Shown in pieces: positions 32,762 through 42,976 of a stretch of 55,889 nucleotides of DNA. The notes beneath the pieces were generated by a model. It was not told where the DNA came from and made no database searches. It was given only the letters and a program-made list of their open reading frames with translations. The DNA lies in the NCBI RefSeq assembly GCF_016462415.1, contig NZ_JAEMTF010000019.1:1-55889 (forward strand), written 5' to 3'. The number at the start of each line of letters is the position of its first letter. Position 1 is the stretch's first letter. Source of the DNA: Williamsia sp. Its GTDB lineage: Bacteria > Actinomycetota > Actinomycetes > Mycobacteriales > Mycobacteriaceae. The position numbers and the translations under genes were made by a program.

Positions 32762-33654
32762 CACGGCGCGACCCCGGTTCCCGCGCCCAGTCTCGCCATC
32801 AGATCCCCGATGATCGCCGCGCGCTCCCCGGCGCCGGATTCCTGCAGGGCGTGGGTCCGGACGACGGCACTCACCGGCACCCGCAGACGCCCGTTCTTCT
32901 CCCGCAACAGCGCGATCGCGGGTCCGGGTTGGTCGTCGTAGAGGACCGTCCAGGTCTCCGGGTGGTTGATCAGTTCGAGTGCCGCGGTGTGGTCGGCGGC
33001 GATCGGCAACCCGTAGCGCGGCACCGCACCGATGTCGGCGAAGGCCCGCCGGATCACGCTGTGCAGCAACACTTGTTGCTTTTGCGGCGGGAGGATGAGC
33101 GGGTGGGACACGAGCTCGCGCAGGTCGACCTCCGCCGCCCCGGCCAGCGGGTGTTTCTCCGAGACGGCCACCACGAGCTCCTCGACCCACAGTTGCTCGA
33201 CCCGCAACCGGGGATCGCTGACCGTGCCGCGGATCAGTGCGATGTCGACGTCGCCGGACACGACGGCGTCCACCCGCTGCTGGAAGTTCTTGATGACGAA
33301 CTCGATCTCGACGTGAGGATGTCGTTCGCGGACGTCGGCGATGGCCGACAGCGATCGCCGGGCGAACGACATGTTCGCCGCCAGCCGCACCCGGGACCCG
33401 GGATCGCGGACCGCCGCGTACGCGTGCTTCTCCAGGTCGATCATCTGACGGGCGACGGGCAGCAGACGTTCGCCGGCCTCGGTGATGGTCACCGTGCGGG
33501 TGGAGCGCTCGAGCAGGGTCGCACCGAGGTCGCGTTCGAGGCGGGCCACCTGATGGCTGATCGCGGACTGCGAGATGAAGGTGCGCTCGGCGGCGCGGCT
33601 GAAACTCAGTTCGTCGCACACCGCCACGAAGTAGGTGAGCTGTCGCAGTTCCAT
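32761..33654 (-). CDS. LysR-family transcriptional regulator
   Basis: A 297-residue LTTR: N-terminal winged helix (MELRQLTYFVAVCDELSFSR, SQSAISHQVARLE) and a two-lobed effector domain. The ATG at 33654 is chosen because MELRQL is the canonical start; the frame extends 13 codons upstream. Divergent from the NDH-2-like gene over 141 bases, so it likely regulates that gene; the GNAT gene is co-transcribed behind it. I could not single out one LysR box. Confidence 0.9.
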   Translation of the reverse strand: MELRQLTYFVAVCDELSFSRAAERTFISQSAISHQVARLERDLGATLLERSTRTVTITEAGERLLPVARQMIDLEKHAYAAVRDPGSRVRLAANMSFARRSLSAIADVRERHPHVEIEFVIKNFQQRVDAVVSGDVDIALIRGTVSDPRLRVEQLWVEELVVAVSEKHPLAGAAEVDLRELVSHPLILPPQKQQVLLHSVIRRAFADIGAVPRYGLPIAADHTAALELINHPETWTVLYDDQPGPAIALLREKNGRLRVPVSAVVRTHALQESGAGERAAIIGDLMARLGAGTGVAP

Positions 33655-33795
33655 GTCGCCCCTCTCGCAGGTCATCGGATCATATCGCCTCACTCATGAG
33701 CGATCCAGATCAATTGCATCTGAAAAACGCGCGTGACGGCGGGAGCACAAACCGGGACCATGGGTGTTGTTCATGAGTAGCGAGAGGAGAACGAC

Positions 33796-35064
33796 ATGCG
33801 CACAGATGACGCGACCTACTACGACGTGGTGATCGTCGGATCGGGATTCGGCGGGATGGCCGCCGCCCGCCGCCTGCGCGGCCGGGGCAAGACCGCCCTG
33901 CTGATCTCGAGCACTCCGGAACACCTGTTCCAGCCGCTGCTCTACCAGGTGGCCACCGGCGTCCTGGCCCGCGACGACATCGCGCCCCGCACCGACACCC
34001 TGCTGCGTCGGAATCGCGACGTCGAGGTGGTCGAGGGTGTCGTGACCGCAGTCGATGCGATGCCCGCGGTGCTCACCTACCGGGCCGGCGGTCAGGACCA
34101 TCGGGTCCACTACGGCTCGCTGATCGCCGCGACCGGCGCCGCCCAGAGCTATTTCGGCCGCGACGAGTACGCCGATCGCACCTTCGCCCTCAAGACCATC
34201 GACGACGCGACCCGACTCCGGGCGCATCTCCGCGCGTGCTTCGACGCGCCGGCCGACGACGCCGCGGCGACCACGTTCGTCGTGGTCGGTGCCGGCGCCA
34301 CCGGGGTCGAGGTGGCCGGTCAGATCGCGGAACTGGCCCGCCGACACGAGCGTCGCGAGGTCGCGATCACGCTGGTCGAGGGGCTCGGCGAGGTGCTGCC
34401 CGCCTTCGGTGGGGGCTTGAGCGAGTACTCGAGAGGTGCGTTGGAGAAGGCGGGTGTCGAGGTACTCACCGGGTCGATGGTCACCGACATCGCCGACGGG
34501 GTCGTCACCGTGAACGTCAACGACGGTGCGGCCACCCGCAAGATCGCCACCGACACCGTCGTGTGGTCGGCCGGGGTCGCGGCGAGCGACTTCGCCGGCG
34601 TGCTGGCCGACGCGACCGGTTGCGACACCGACCGCGCCGGGCGCCTGCTGGTCAATGACGATCTGACCGTCGGCGGTGTCGCCAACATCTACGCGATCGG
34701 CGACATGACGTCGCTGCACGGTTACCCGGGACAGAGCCCGGTCGCCATGCAGCAGGGTAGGCACGCGGTCGACATCATCACCCGGAAGCGGGCCCCGGGC
34801 AGCGTCTTCCACTATCTCGACAAGGGGTCGATGTCGATCATCAGCCGGGGTCGGGCGGTCGCGAAGCTGACCGAGCGCGTGACCTTCCGCGGTCTGATCG
34901 CCTTCGTCGCCTGGCTCGGTGTGCACCTCTACTACCTGGCGGGCGTGGGTAATCGGGCCAAGGCGGTCGTCGCCTGGGTGCGGTCGTTCGTCGGTACCGC
35001 ACGCCCCGGGTTCGACGAGGTCGTCGAGGCGCCCCGGACCGAGCCGCAACCGATCGCGGTTTAG
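33796..35064 (+). CDS. NAD(P)/FAD oxidoreductase, type II NADH dehydrogenase-like
   Basis: A 422-residue two-dinucleotide-binding flavoprotein: FAD loop GSGFGG (15-20), NADH loop GAGATG (165-170), and YAIGDM (299-304) for the FAD ribityl chain. A hydrophobic segment near 365-385 (GLIAFVAWLGVHLYYLAGV) and basic C-terminus fit a monotopic membrane NDH-2 that passes electrons from NADH to menaquinone without pumping protons. It is probably an inducible second NDH under the divergent LysR. GAGAGGAG 7 bases before the ATG. Confidence 0.85.
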   Translation: MRTDDATYYDVVIVGSGFGGMAAARRLRGRGKTALLISSTPEHLFQPLLYQVATGVLARDDIAPRTDTLLRRNRDVEVVEGVVTAVDAMPAVLTYRAGGQDHRVHYGSLIAATGAAQSYFGRDEYADRTFALKTIDDATRLRAHLRACFDAPADDAAATTFVVVGAGATGVEVAGQIAELARRHERREVAITLVEGLGEVLPAFGGGLSEYSRGALEKAGVEVLTGSMVTDIADGVVTVNVNDGAATRKIATDTVVWSAGVAASDFAGVLADATGCDTDRAGRLLVNDDLTVGGVANIYAIGDMTSLHGYPGQSPVAMQQGRHAVDIITRKRAPGSVFHYLDKGSMSIISRGRAVAKLTERVTFRGLIAFVAWLGVHLYYLAGVGNRAKAVVAWVRSFVGTARPGFDEVVEAPRTEPQPIAV

Positions 35065-35074
35065 CCCGCGCCGG

Positions 35075-36628
35075 TCACGAATCGGCGGTGGTCAGGTCCT
35101 CGTCCGCCTTCTGCTCGGCCTCGACGCGGTTGGCGTGAAAGTCCTTCGACCGGATCAGGAACGCGGTCGAGATCGCGGCGACCGCCGCGATACACGCCGC
35201 GATCAGCAGGATGAGGTCGAGGGCGTCGGCGTACCCCCGACCCGCACTCGCGGTGACCATCTCGCGTAGCTGGGCCGGTACCGACGAGATGACCTGAGCA
35301 GCACCACCGTTGGCGACGGCGTCACCGATCTCGCGCCCCTTGTCGGCGATGGGGGTGCCGGCCAGCGAGTCGGAGATGTTGTTGCTCAACCGCGATGACA
35401 GCAGGCTGCCCAGAAGCGCAACACCGGTGGCGATGCCGATCTGACGGAACGTCGAGTTCATGCCCGAGGCCATACCCGCGCGGGACTGCTCGACGACGCC
35501 CACCGCGGTGGATGCCAGCGGGACGTTGATCAGGCCGGTCCCGATGCCGGCGACGATGAATCCCGGGATGAACTGCGTCCAGCCGCCGGTCGGGTCGGTG
35601 CCGCGCATCAGCAGCAGACCGGCGCCGACGAGGACGAATCCCGGTGTGATCAGCCAGCGGGCGGGGATCTTGTCGGACAGGCGCCCGGCCACCGCCGCGG
35701 CGACGAAGACGAGTCCGGAGAACGGCAGGAAGTACAGACCGGCCTGCAGCGCGGAGTAGCCCATCGTGTTCTGCAGGTAGATGACGATGTAGGTCAGCAG
35801 CGAGAACATCGATGCCGAGATGGCCCAGGCGGCGATGAGTCCGCCGGTGAAGGTGGGCACGCGGAACAGTGACCCGTCGACCATCGGCTGGTCGGACATT
35901 CTCTCGACCACGACGAACGCGGTCAGCAGCACGGCGGCGGCGATGAGCGAGCCGGCCACCTCGAGCGAACCCCAGCCGTCGGCGTGGCTGCGGATGAGGC
36001 CGAAGACCAGGAACGCGAGTGCCGCGCTGAACGTGACGCAGCCGAGCCAGTCGATGCGGTGCGCTCCGGGGGCTTTCGATTCGTCGACGCCGATGACGGT
36101 CATCACCAGCGCGAAGATGCCGACCGGGATGTTGACGAAAAAGATCCAGTGCCACGACAGCCCGCTGGTCAGGATGCCACCGAGGACCGGTCCGACCGCG
36201 ACCGAGACGCCGGTGACGGCACCGAAGACGCCGAACGCGACACCTCGCTCGCGGGGGGCGAAGGCCTGTGCGAGCAACGCCAGCGACGTCGCGAACATGA
36301 TGGCCCCGCCGACGCCCTGGGCGACGCGGGAGATGACCAGCGTCATGATGTTGGGGGCCAGGCCGCAGGCCAGCGACCCGACCGTGAACACCACGATGCC
36401 GGTCGCGAAGACCTTCTTGCGGCCGACGATGTCGGCGATCGTGCCCGAGGTGAGAAGCAGCGCCGCCAGTGCGAGCGCGTAGGCGTCGATCACCCACTGC
36501 AGGTCGGAGAGATCGGATCCGAGGTCGGTCTGGATGTCGGGAAGCGCGACGTTCACGATCGTCACGTCGAGCAGGAGCATGAACACGCCGGTGCAAACGG
36601 CGGTCAGGGTGAGCCACTTGCGGGCCAT
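35075..36628 (-). CDS. MFS drug exporter, DHA2 (EmrB-like)
   Basis: A 517-residue pump with about 14 membrane segments, D21 in LLLDVTIVNVALP, motif A-like ADIVGRKKVF and motif C-like GVSVAVGPVLGG. An extracytoplasmic loop around residues 425-475 (SNNISDSLAGTPIADKG...) is typical of this subgroup. Divergent from a TetR gene with two TGAGT-N4-ACTCA operators between them; this is the third DHA2-type pump within 13 kb. Confidence 0.9.
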   Translation of the reverse strand: MARKWLTLTAVCTGVFMLLLDVTIVNVALPDIQTDLGSDLSDLQWVIDAYALALAALLLTSGTIADIVGRKKVFATGIVVFTVGSLACGLAPNIMTLVISRVAQGVGGAIMFATSLALLAQAFAPRERGVAFGVFGAVTGVSVAVGPVLGGILTSGLSWHWIFFVNIPVGIFALVMTVIGVDESKAPGAHRIDWLGCVTFSAALAFLVFGLIRSHADGWGSLEVAGSLIAAAVLLTAFVVVERMSDQPMVDGSLFRVPTFTGGLIAAWAISASMFSLLTYIVIYLQNTMGYSALQAGLYFLPFSGLVFVAAAVAGRLSDKIPARWLITPGFVLVGAGLLLMRGTDPTGGWTQFIPGFIVAGIGTGLINVPLASTAVGVVEQSRAGMASGMNSTFRQIGIATGVALLGSLLSSRLSNNISDSLAGTPIADKGREIGDAVANGGAAQVISSVPAQLREMVTASAGRGYADALDLILLIAACIAAVAAISTAFLIRSKDFHANRVEAEQKADEDLTTADS

Positions 36629-36641
36629 GGTGCCTCCAGGT

Positions 36642-36687
36642 TGAGTGCGGACTCAGAAAATCGTTGCACATTCTGAGTGAACACTCA
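36642..36687. promoter_or_regulatory. Paired TetR operators upstream of pump and tetR
   Basis: TGAGTGCGGACTCA (36642-36655) and TGAGTGAACACTCA (36674-36687) share TGAGT-N4-ACTCA, with centres 32 bp apart. The first lies 14 bases upstream of the pump start codon. Confidence 0.8.
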
Positions 36688-36706
36688 ACAATTGACATCT
36701 CTTGGG

Positions 36707-36712
36707 TAGTGT
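36707..36712 (+). promoter_or_regulatory. -10 element TAGTGT, leaderless start of tetR
   Basis: TAGTGT ends 7 bases before the ATG at 36720; no Shine-Dalgarno sequence is present between them. A TTGACA at 36692-36697 is too close to be its -35. Confidence 0.45.
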
Positions 36713-36719
36713 GGCTTCC

Positions 36720-39327
<2,608 letters not shown>

Positions 39328-39329
39328 AC

Positions 39330-39956
39330 GTGCGCGTTCGTCCGCTGTCGATCGCCGGGGCGTGGGAGTTCACGCCGGTCCAGCGCCCCGATCCGCGCGG
39401 GGTGTTCCTCGAGGCGTTCAAGGCTCCGGTCCTCGGTGATCTGGTCGGACACGAGTTCTCCCTCGCCCAGGTCAACATCTCGGTGTCGGCGGCCGGCGTG
39501 CTGCGGGGTGTCCACTTCGCCGACACCCCGCCGGGGCAGGCGAAATACGTGACCTGTTCGCGCGGCGCCGTTCTCGACGTGGTCGTCGACATCCGCGTCG
39601 GGTCAACGACCTTCGGGAAGTGGGACAGCGTCGTGCTCGACGATGTCGATCGTCGTGCGGTCTACCTCTCCGAGGGGCTCGGTCACGCGTTCCTGTCGCT
39701 GGCCGACGACTCCACCGTCGCGTACTTCTGCTCCACCGGATACAACCCGGCCGGCGAACACGGCATCCACCCGCTCGACCCGGCCATCGGCATCGACTGG
39801 CCTGTCGTCGGCCGCGACGGGAGCCCGCTCGAGGTGTCGTTGTCGGACAAGGACACCGTTGCCCCGACGCTGGAGCAGGCCGCTGCGACCGGTCTGCTGC
39901 CGCACCTCGACGACGTCGACCGCTATCTGCGGGGCCTCGCCGCACGCGACGCCTGA
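39330..39956 (+). CDS. rmlC: dTDP-4-dehydrorhamnose 3,5-epimerase
   Basis: A 208-residue cupin. RGVHF carries the catalytic-base His, followed by PPGQAKYVTCSRGAVLDVVVDIR and GLGHAFLSLADDSTVAYFCS. It epimerises dTDP-4-keto-6-deoxyglucose at C3 and C5. The GTG at 39330 begins the conserved MRVRPL start 2 bases after the rmlA stop. The stop codon is immediately followed by a triplet of 21-bp repeats. Confidence 0.94.
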   Translation: MRVRPLSIAGAWEFTPVQRPDPRGVFLEAFKAPVLGDLVGHEFSLAQVNISVSAAGVLRGVHFADTPPGQAKYVTCSRGAVLDVVVDIRVGSTTFGKWDSVVLDDVDRRAVYLSEGLGHAFLSLADDSTVAYFCSTGYNPAGEHGIHPLDPAIGIDWPVVGRDGSPLEVSLSDKDTVAPTLEQAAATGLLPHLDDVDRYLRGLAARDA

Positions 39957-40019
39957 CCGCATTCGCCCACTCGGCGTCCGCATCCGCCCAGTCGGCGTCC
40001 GCATCCGCCCAGTCGACGG
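39957..40019. repeat. Three tandem 21-bp repeats after rmlC
   Basis: Units 39957-39977, 39978-39998 and 39999-40019, each close to CCGCATCCGCCCAGTCGGCG plus one base. Units 1 and 2 differ at two positions. The array fills the entire space between the rmlC stop and the stop of the convergent PPOX gene. Confidence 0.9.
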
Positions 40020-40020
40020 G

Positions 40021-40446
40021 TCAGCGGGCCTGTCCGTAGAGGTGGTCGACGTGCAGGCGCAGGACCAGACGACGGTCGGCGATCATCGCGCGACGGTAGT
40101 CGTCCCAGTCGTCGTGTTCGCCGCCGATGGCGCGGTAGAGGTCGATCAGCTCCGCGACCGCGTCGTCGTCGGGTGCCGCCGCCACGGCACTGAGCTCGAC
40201 GGCCCCGTCGGCGACCGCGTACGACCACCCGTCGGGACTGCTGACGTGCAGTGCCGCGCGAGGGTCGCGCCGGAGGTTGGCGGTCTTGGCGCGTCCGTCG
40301 GTGATCGACACCCGCAGCAGTCTCGCCGCCTCGTCGTACGCGTAGTTCACCGTCGACAGCTGCGGGCGGCCGTCGCGGCGGATCGTCGCGAGGACACCCT
40401 GGTCGTGTGCGGTGATGAGGTCGAGCAGTGCCGATGAGGTCGCCAT
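40021..40446 (-). CDS. PPOX-class F420-dependent oxidoreductase (Rv1155-like)
   Basis: A 141-residue split-barrel protein: HDQGVLATIRRDGRPQLSTVNY at the N-terminus, RAKTANLRRDPRAALHV, and IADRRLVLRLHVDHLYG at the C-terminus, the usual pattern of F420-dependent TIGR03618-type enzymes such as Rv1155. It probably reduces F420-accessible substrates or acts as biliverdin-type reductase. Divergent from the next gene. Confidence 0.85.
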   Translation of the reverse strand: MATSSALLDLITAHDQGVLATIRRDGRPQLSTVNYAYDEAARLLRVSITDGRAKTANLRRDPRAALHVSSPDGWSYAVADGAVELSAVAAAPDDDAVAELIDLYRAIGGEHDDWDDYRRAMIADRRLVLRLHVDHLYGQAR

Positions 40447-40501
40447 GAGTCGACTATCGCCCCCGGCCCCGCCGCAGGCAACCGCCCGTGATGCGCATGG
40501 T

Positions 40502-40507
40502 TAGGGT
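40502..40507 (+). promoter_or_regulatory. -10 element TAGGGT of the acidic-protein gene
   Basis: TAGGGT ends 6 bases before the ATG at 40514, the leaderless spacing; GGAGAG lies between but abuts the ATG and is too close to serve as a ribosome site. Confidence 0.45.
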
Positions 40508-40513
40508 GGAGAG

Positions 40514-40990
40514 ATGAGTGATGACGTCGACAGCACACCCGAAGGTTCGGACGGCGAGTACAGCCTCGACTCCGACGACCAGCTCCAGCCTGGGGACACG
40601 CTCGACGATCGAGGGGTCGAGGACATCCTCGACGAGGGCTACTCCCCGCCGGAGAAGCCCAGCAAGGCAATGCGTTACGGCGTGACGGCCGAGGACCAGC
40701 GCGAGGGCGAGTCGCTCGACGAACACCTCGCCGAGGAGGAGCCGGATCCGGCCGCGCAGATCAACCTGCACGACGACCCGCCCGCGCCCGATCCCGACGG
40801 TGTCCCCGACGACATCGACGAGTACGACAACGAGGTCGGCGACGAGCGGTCCGGTCGGTTGCTCGCACCCGACGAGGGCGTCGACGCGCATCTGTCGAGC
40901 CAGGAGACGGCCGAGGACGTCGGATTCGACGGGGCGGCGGCATCGGCCGAAGAGGCCGCCGTGCACGTCGTACCCGACGAGCGCGCCTGA
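40514..40990 (+). CDS. Acidic DUF5709-like protein
   Basis: A 158-residue soluble protein, very rich in Asp and Glu (roughly one residue in three). Seen: GEYSLDSDDQLQPGDTLDDRGVEDILDEGYSPPEKP and EGESLDEHLAEEEPDP, which fit the actinobacterial DUF5709 family. No transmembrane segment or catalytic motif. Predicted disordered from composition. Function unknown. Confidence 0.75.
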   Translation: MSDDVDSTPEGSDGEYSLDSDDQLQPGDTLDDRGVEDILDEGYSPPEKPSKAMRYGVTAEDQREGESLDEHLAEEEPDPAAQINLHDDPPAPDPDGVPDDIDEYDNEVGDERSGRLLAPDEGVDAHLSSQETAEDVGFDGAAASAEEAAVHVVPDERA

Positions 40991-41005
40991 GCCCAGAGGA
41001 CTCGC

Positions 41006-42382
41006 TCAGCCGTCCTCGGGGAAGGGTGGCAGTGGCTTCTCGTGGAGCCACTGCTGCCAGAGGCGGTTGAGCGATCCCTCGCTGTGGCGCGCGGCGAGTG
41101 CGGTGAAGTCGTCGGTCGACACCGAGCTGTAGCGGTACTCGCGCGTCCACTCCTTCAGCAGGTCGAAGAACTCGTCGTCACCGACGCTGACCCGGAGCGC
41201 GTGCAGCGTGAGCGCGCCGCGCTTGTAGACCCGGTCGTCGAACATCGAGTCCGGACCCGGATCACCGATCTCGAGATCCTGGCGCGCGCCGGACAACTGG
41301 CGGTGGTGGTACCGGGCCAACGAGTCCGCGGACTGTCCGCCGGAATGCTCCGACCACAACCATTCGCTGTAGCAGGCGAATCCTTCGTGCAGCCAGATGT
41401 CGGACCACCGTGCCAGCGTGAGCGAGTTGCCGAACCACTGGTGGGCCAACTCGTGGGCGACGAGACGCTCGGAGCGTCCGGTGCCGTCGCAGTGGTTGGC
41501 CCCGAACGTCGACAACCCCTGCGCCTCGATGGGGATCTCGAGGTTGTCGTCGGTGACGACCACGGTGTATTCCGGGAACGGATAGGGGCCGAACATCTCG
41601 CCGAACGCCGACACCATGTCCTTCTGGCGCGCGAAGTCTGACGCGAAGTTGTTCTTGAGTCGTTCGGGGAGAACGGCTTTGATCTTCACCGGCCGGGTCG
41701 AGAGCGTCGTCTGCACGTACGGACCGATCTGGATCGTCGCCAGATAGGTGGCCATCGGCTCGACCTGCTCGTAGATCCACGTCGTCGAGCCGGCCTTGGT
41801 GCGCTTGCGCTGCAGCGTCCCGTTGGCCACCGCGAGGTACGGCGACTCGGTGGTGATCGCGATGCGATAGCTCGCCTTGGAACTCGGGTGATCGTCGCAG
41901 GGGAACCACGACGCGGCGCCGTTGGGCTGGCTGGCGCACAGGGCGCCCTCGGTCAGCTCCTCCCATCCGACCTCGCCCCACGGTCCGCGGATCGGCTTCG
42001 GTGAGCCGGAGTACTTGACCACGACGGTCATCGCCCCGCCCGGCGGCAGCGAGTCGGCCGGGGTGACCGACAGCTTGTTGGTGCGCTGGCTGTAGCGGGA
42101 GGCCCGCTTGCCGTTGACCGACACCCGCGACACCGACAGCGACGTCGCCAGGTCGAGACTGAACCGGCCCAGGGTGTTGATCGCGGTGGCGGTGATCGTC
42201 GCCGTACCCGCCAGTCGGTTGCTGGCCACCTTGTACTCGAGGTCGAGCTCGTAGCGGCTCACGCGATAGCCGAGGTTGCCGTTCTTCGGGAGGTACGGAT
42301 CGAGACCGTCGTCGGGGTCGCCGAGCAGAGGACCCGTCCCGCCGCCGGAGTCACGTGCACCCTTGCCAGTACTACTCGGCAC
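41006..42382 (-). CDS. M1-family metallopeptidase
   Basis: A 458-residue zinc aminopeptidase-like protein. Zinc ligands H310 and H314 with catalytic E311 (HELAHQWFGN) and E333 (WLHEGFA) are intact. The exopeptidase GAMEN motif is replaced by EAQGLSTFG (286-294), as in the short actinobacterial M1 group. No signal peptide. Much shorter than PepN (about 860), lacking the C-terminal armadillo domain. The GTG at 42382 is chosen because GGAGG lies 4 bases upstream; an ATG at 42406 would add 8 residues. Confidence 0.88.
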   Translation of the reverse strand: MPSSTGKGARDSGGGTGPLLGDPDDGLDPYLPKNGNLGYRVSRYELDLEYKVASNRLAGTATITATAINTLGRFSLDLATSLSVSRVSVNGKRASRYSQRTNKLSVTPADSLPPGGAMTVVVKYSGSPKPIRGPWGEVGWEELTEGALCASQPNGAASWFPCDDHPSSKASYRIAITTESPYLAVANGTLQRKRTKAGSTTWIYEQVEPMATYLATIQIGPYVQTTLSTRPVKIKAVLPERLKNNFASDFARQKDMVSAFGEMFGPYPFPEYTVVVTDDNLEIPIEAQGLSTFGANHCDGTGRSERLVAHELAHQWFGNSLTLARWSDIWLHEGFACYSEWLWSEHSGGQSADSLARYHHRQLSGARQDLEIGDPGPDSMFDDRVYKRGALTLHALRVSVGDDEFFDLLKEWTREYRYSSVSTDDFTALAARHSEGSLNRLWQQWLHEKPLPPFPEDG

Positions 42383-42551
42383 CCATCCTCCAGTCGCGCA
42401 CGTCATCTCGTCGGTTCGGTTGTGGTGGTACGAGGTTACCCGCCGCACCGCGGGCCCGCGGATCGGCCGGGTTCGGTGTGACCCGGCGGCGCAGCCGGTA
42501 GCGTTCGAGCGGACCGGACATGTCGGGCGCAGTCGTCGGGAAGGACGCCTC

Positions 42552-42974
42552 ATGGGTACATCGAGAAGTTTCACGTCGTTGGTGGCGCGGGTGATCCTCG
42601 GATTCATCTTCATCATGCACGGATGGCAGAAGCTGCACACCAACGGTATCGACAAGACCGAGGCGGGTTTTCGCGCCATGGACGTGCCGTTCCCCGAGTT
42701 CAGTGCCCACTACGCCACGTGGGTGGAGTTCGTCGGCGGCATCCTGCTGATCGTGGGCATCCTGACGCCGCTGGTGTCGATCCTGCTCATCATCGACATG
42801 ATCGGTGCGATCGTCACCGTCCACGCCGACAAGGGGTTCTGGAACTTCGACGGGGGCTACGAGTTCCCGCTCGCACTGATCGCGGCGTTGGTCGCCGTGG
42901 GCCTGGCCGACACCGGACGCACCGGGGTGGACGGCTTCGTCACCGGCCGACGGCGCAGCAGACGCGAGGTCTGA
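42552..42974 (+). CDS. DoxX-family membrane protein
   Basis: A 140-residue protein with four hydrophobic segments (about 10-28, 55-75, 77-95, 105-122). IMHGWQKL after helix 1 and VEFVGGILLIVGILTPL match DoxX proteins, which include SodA- and thiosulfate-linked oxidoreductase partners in mycobacteria (MRC complex). GGAAGGA precedes the ATG. The NRPS-like gene ends 3 bases after it on the other strand. Confidence 0.85.
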   Translation: MGTSRSFTSLVARVILGFIFIMHGWQKLHTNGIDKTEAGFRAMDVPFPEFSAHYATWVEFVGGILLIVGILTPLVSILLIIDMIGAIVTVHADKGFWNFDGGYEFPLALIAALVAVGLADTGRTGVDGFVTGRRRSRREV

Positions 42975-42976
42975 CC

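Noticed and set aside
36692-36712. TTGACA/TAGTGT as a complete promoter for tetR
   Set aside because: The spacer would be only 9 bases; the -10 alone is kept as a leaderless element.
39957-40019. CRISPR array
   Set aside because: Units are directly contiguous 21-mers with no spacers and there are no cas genes.
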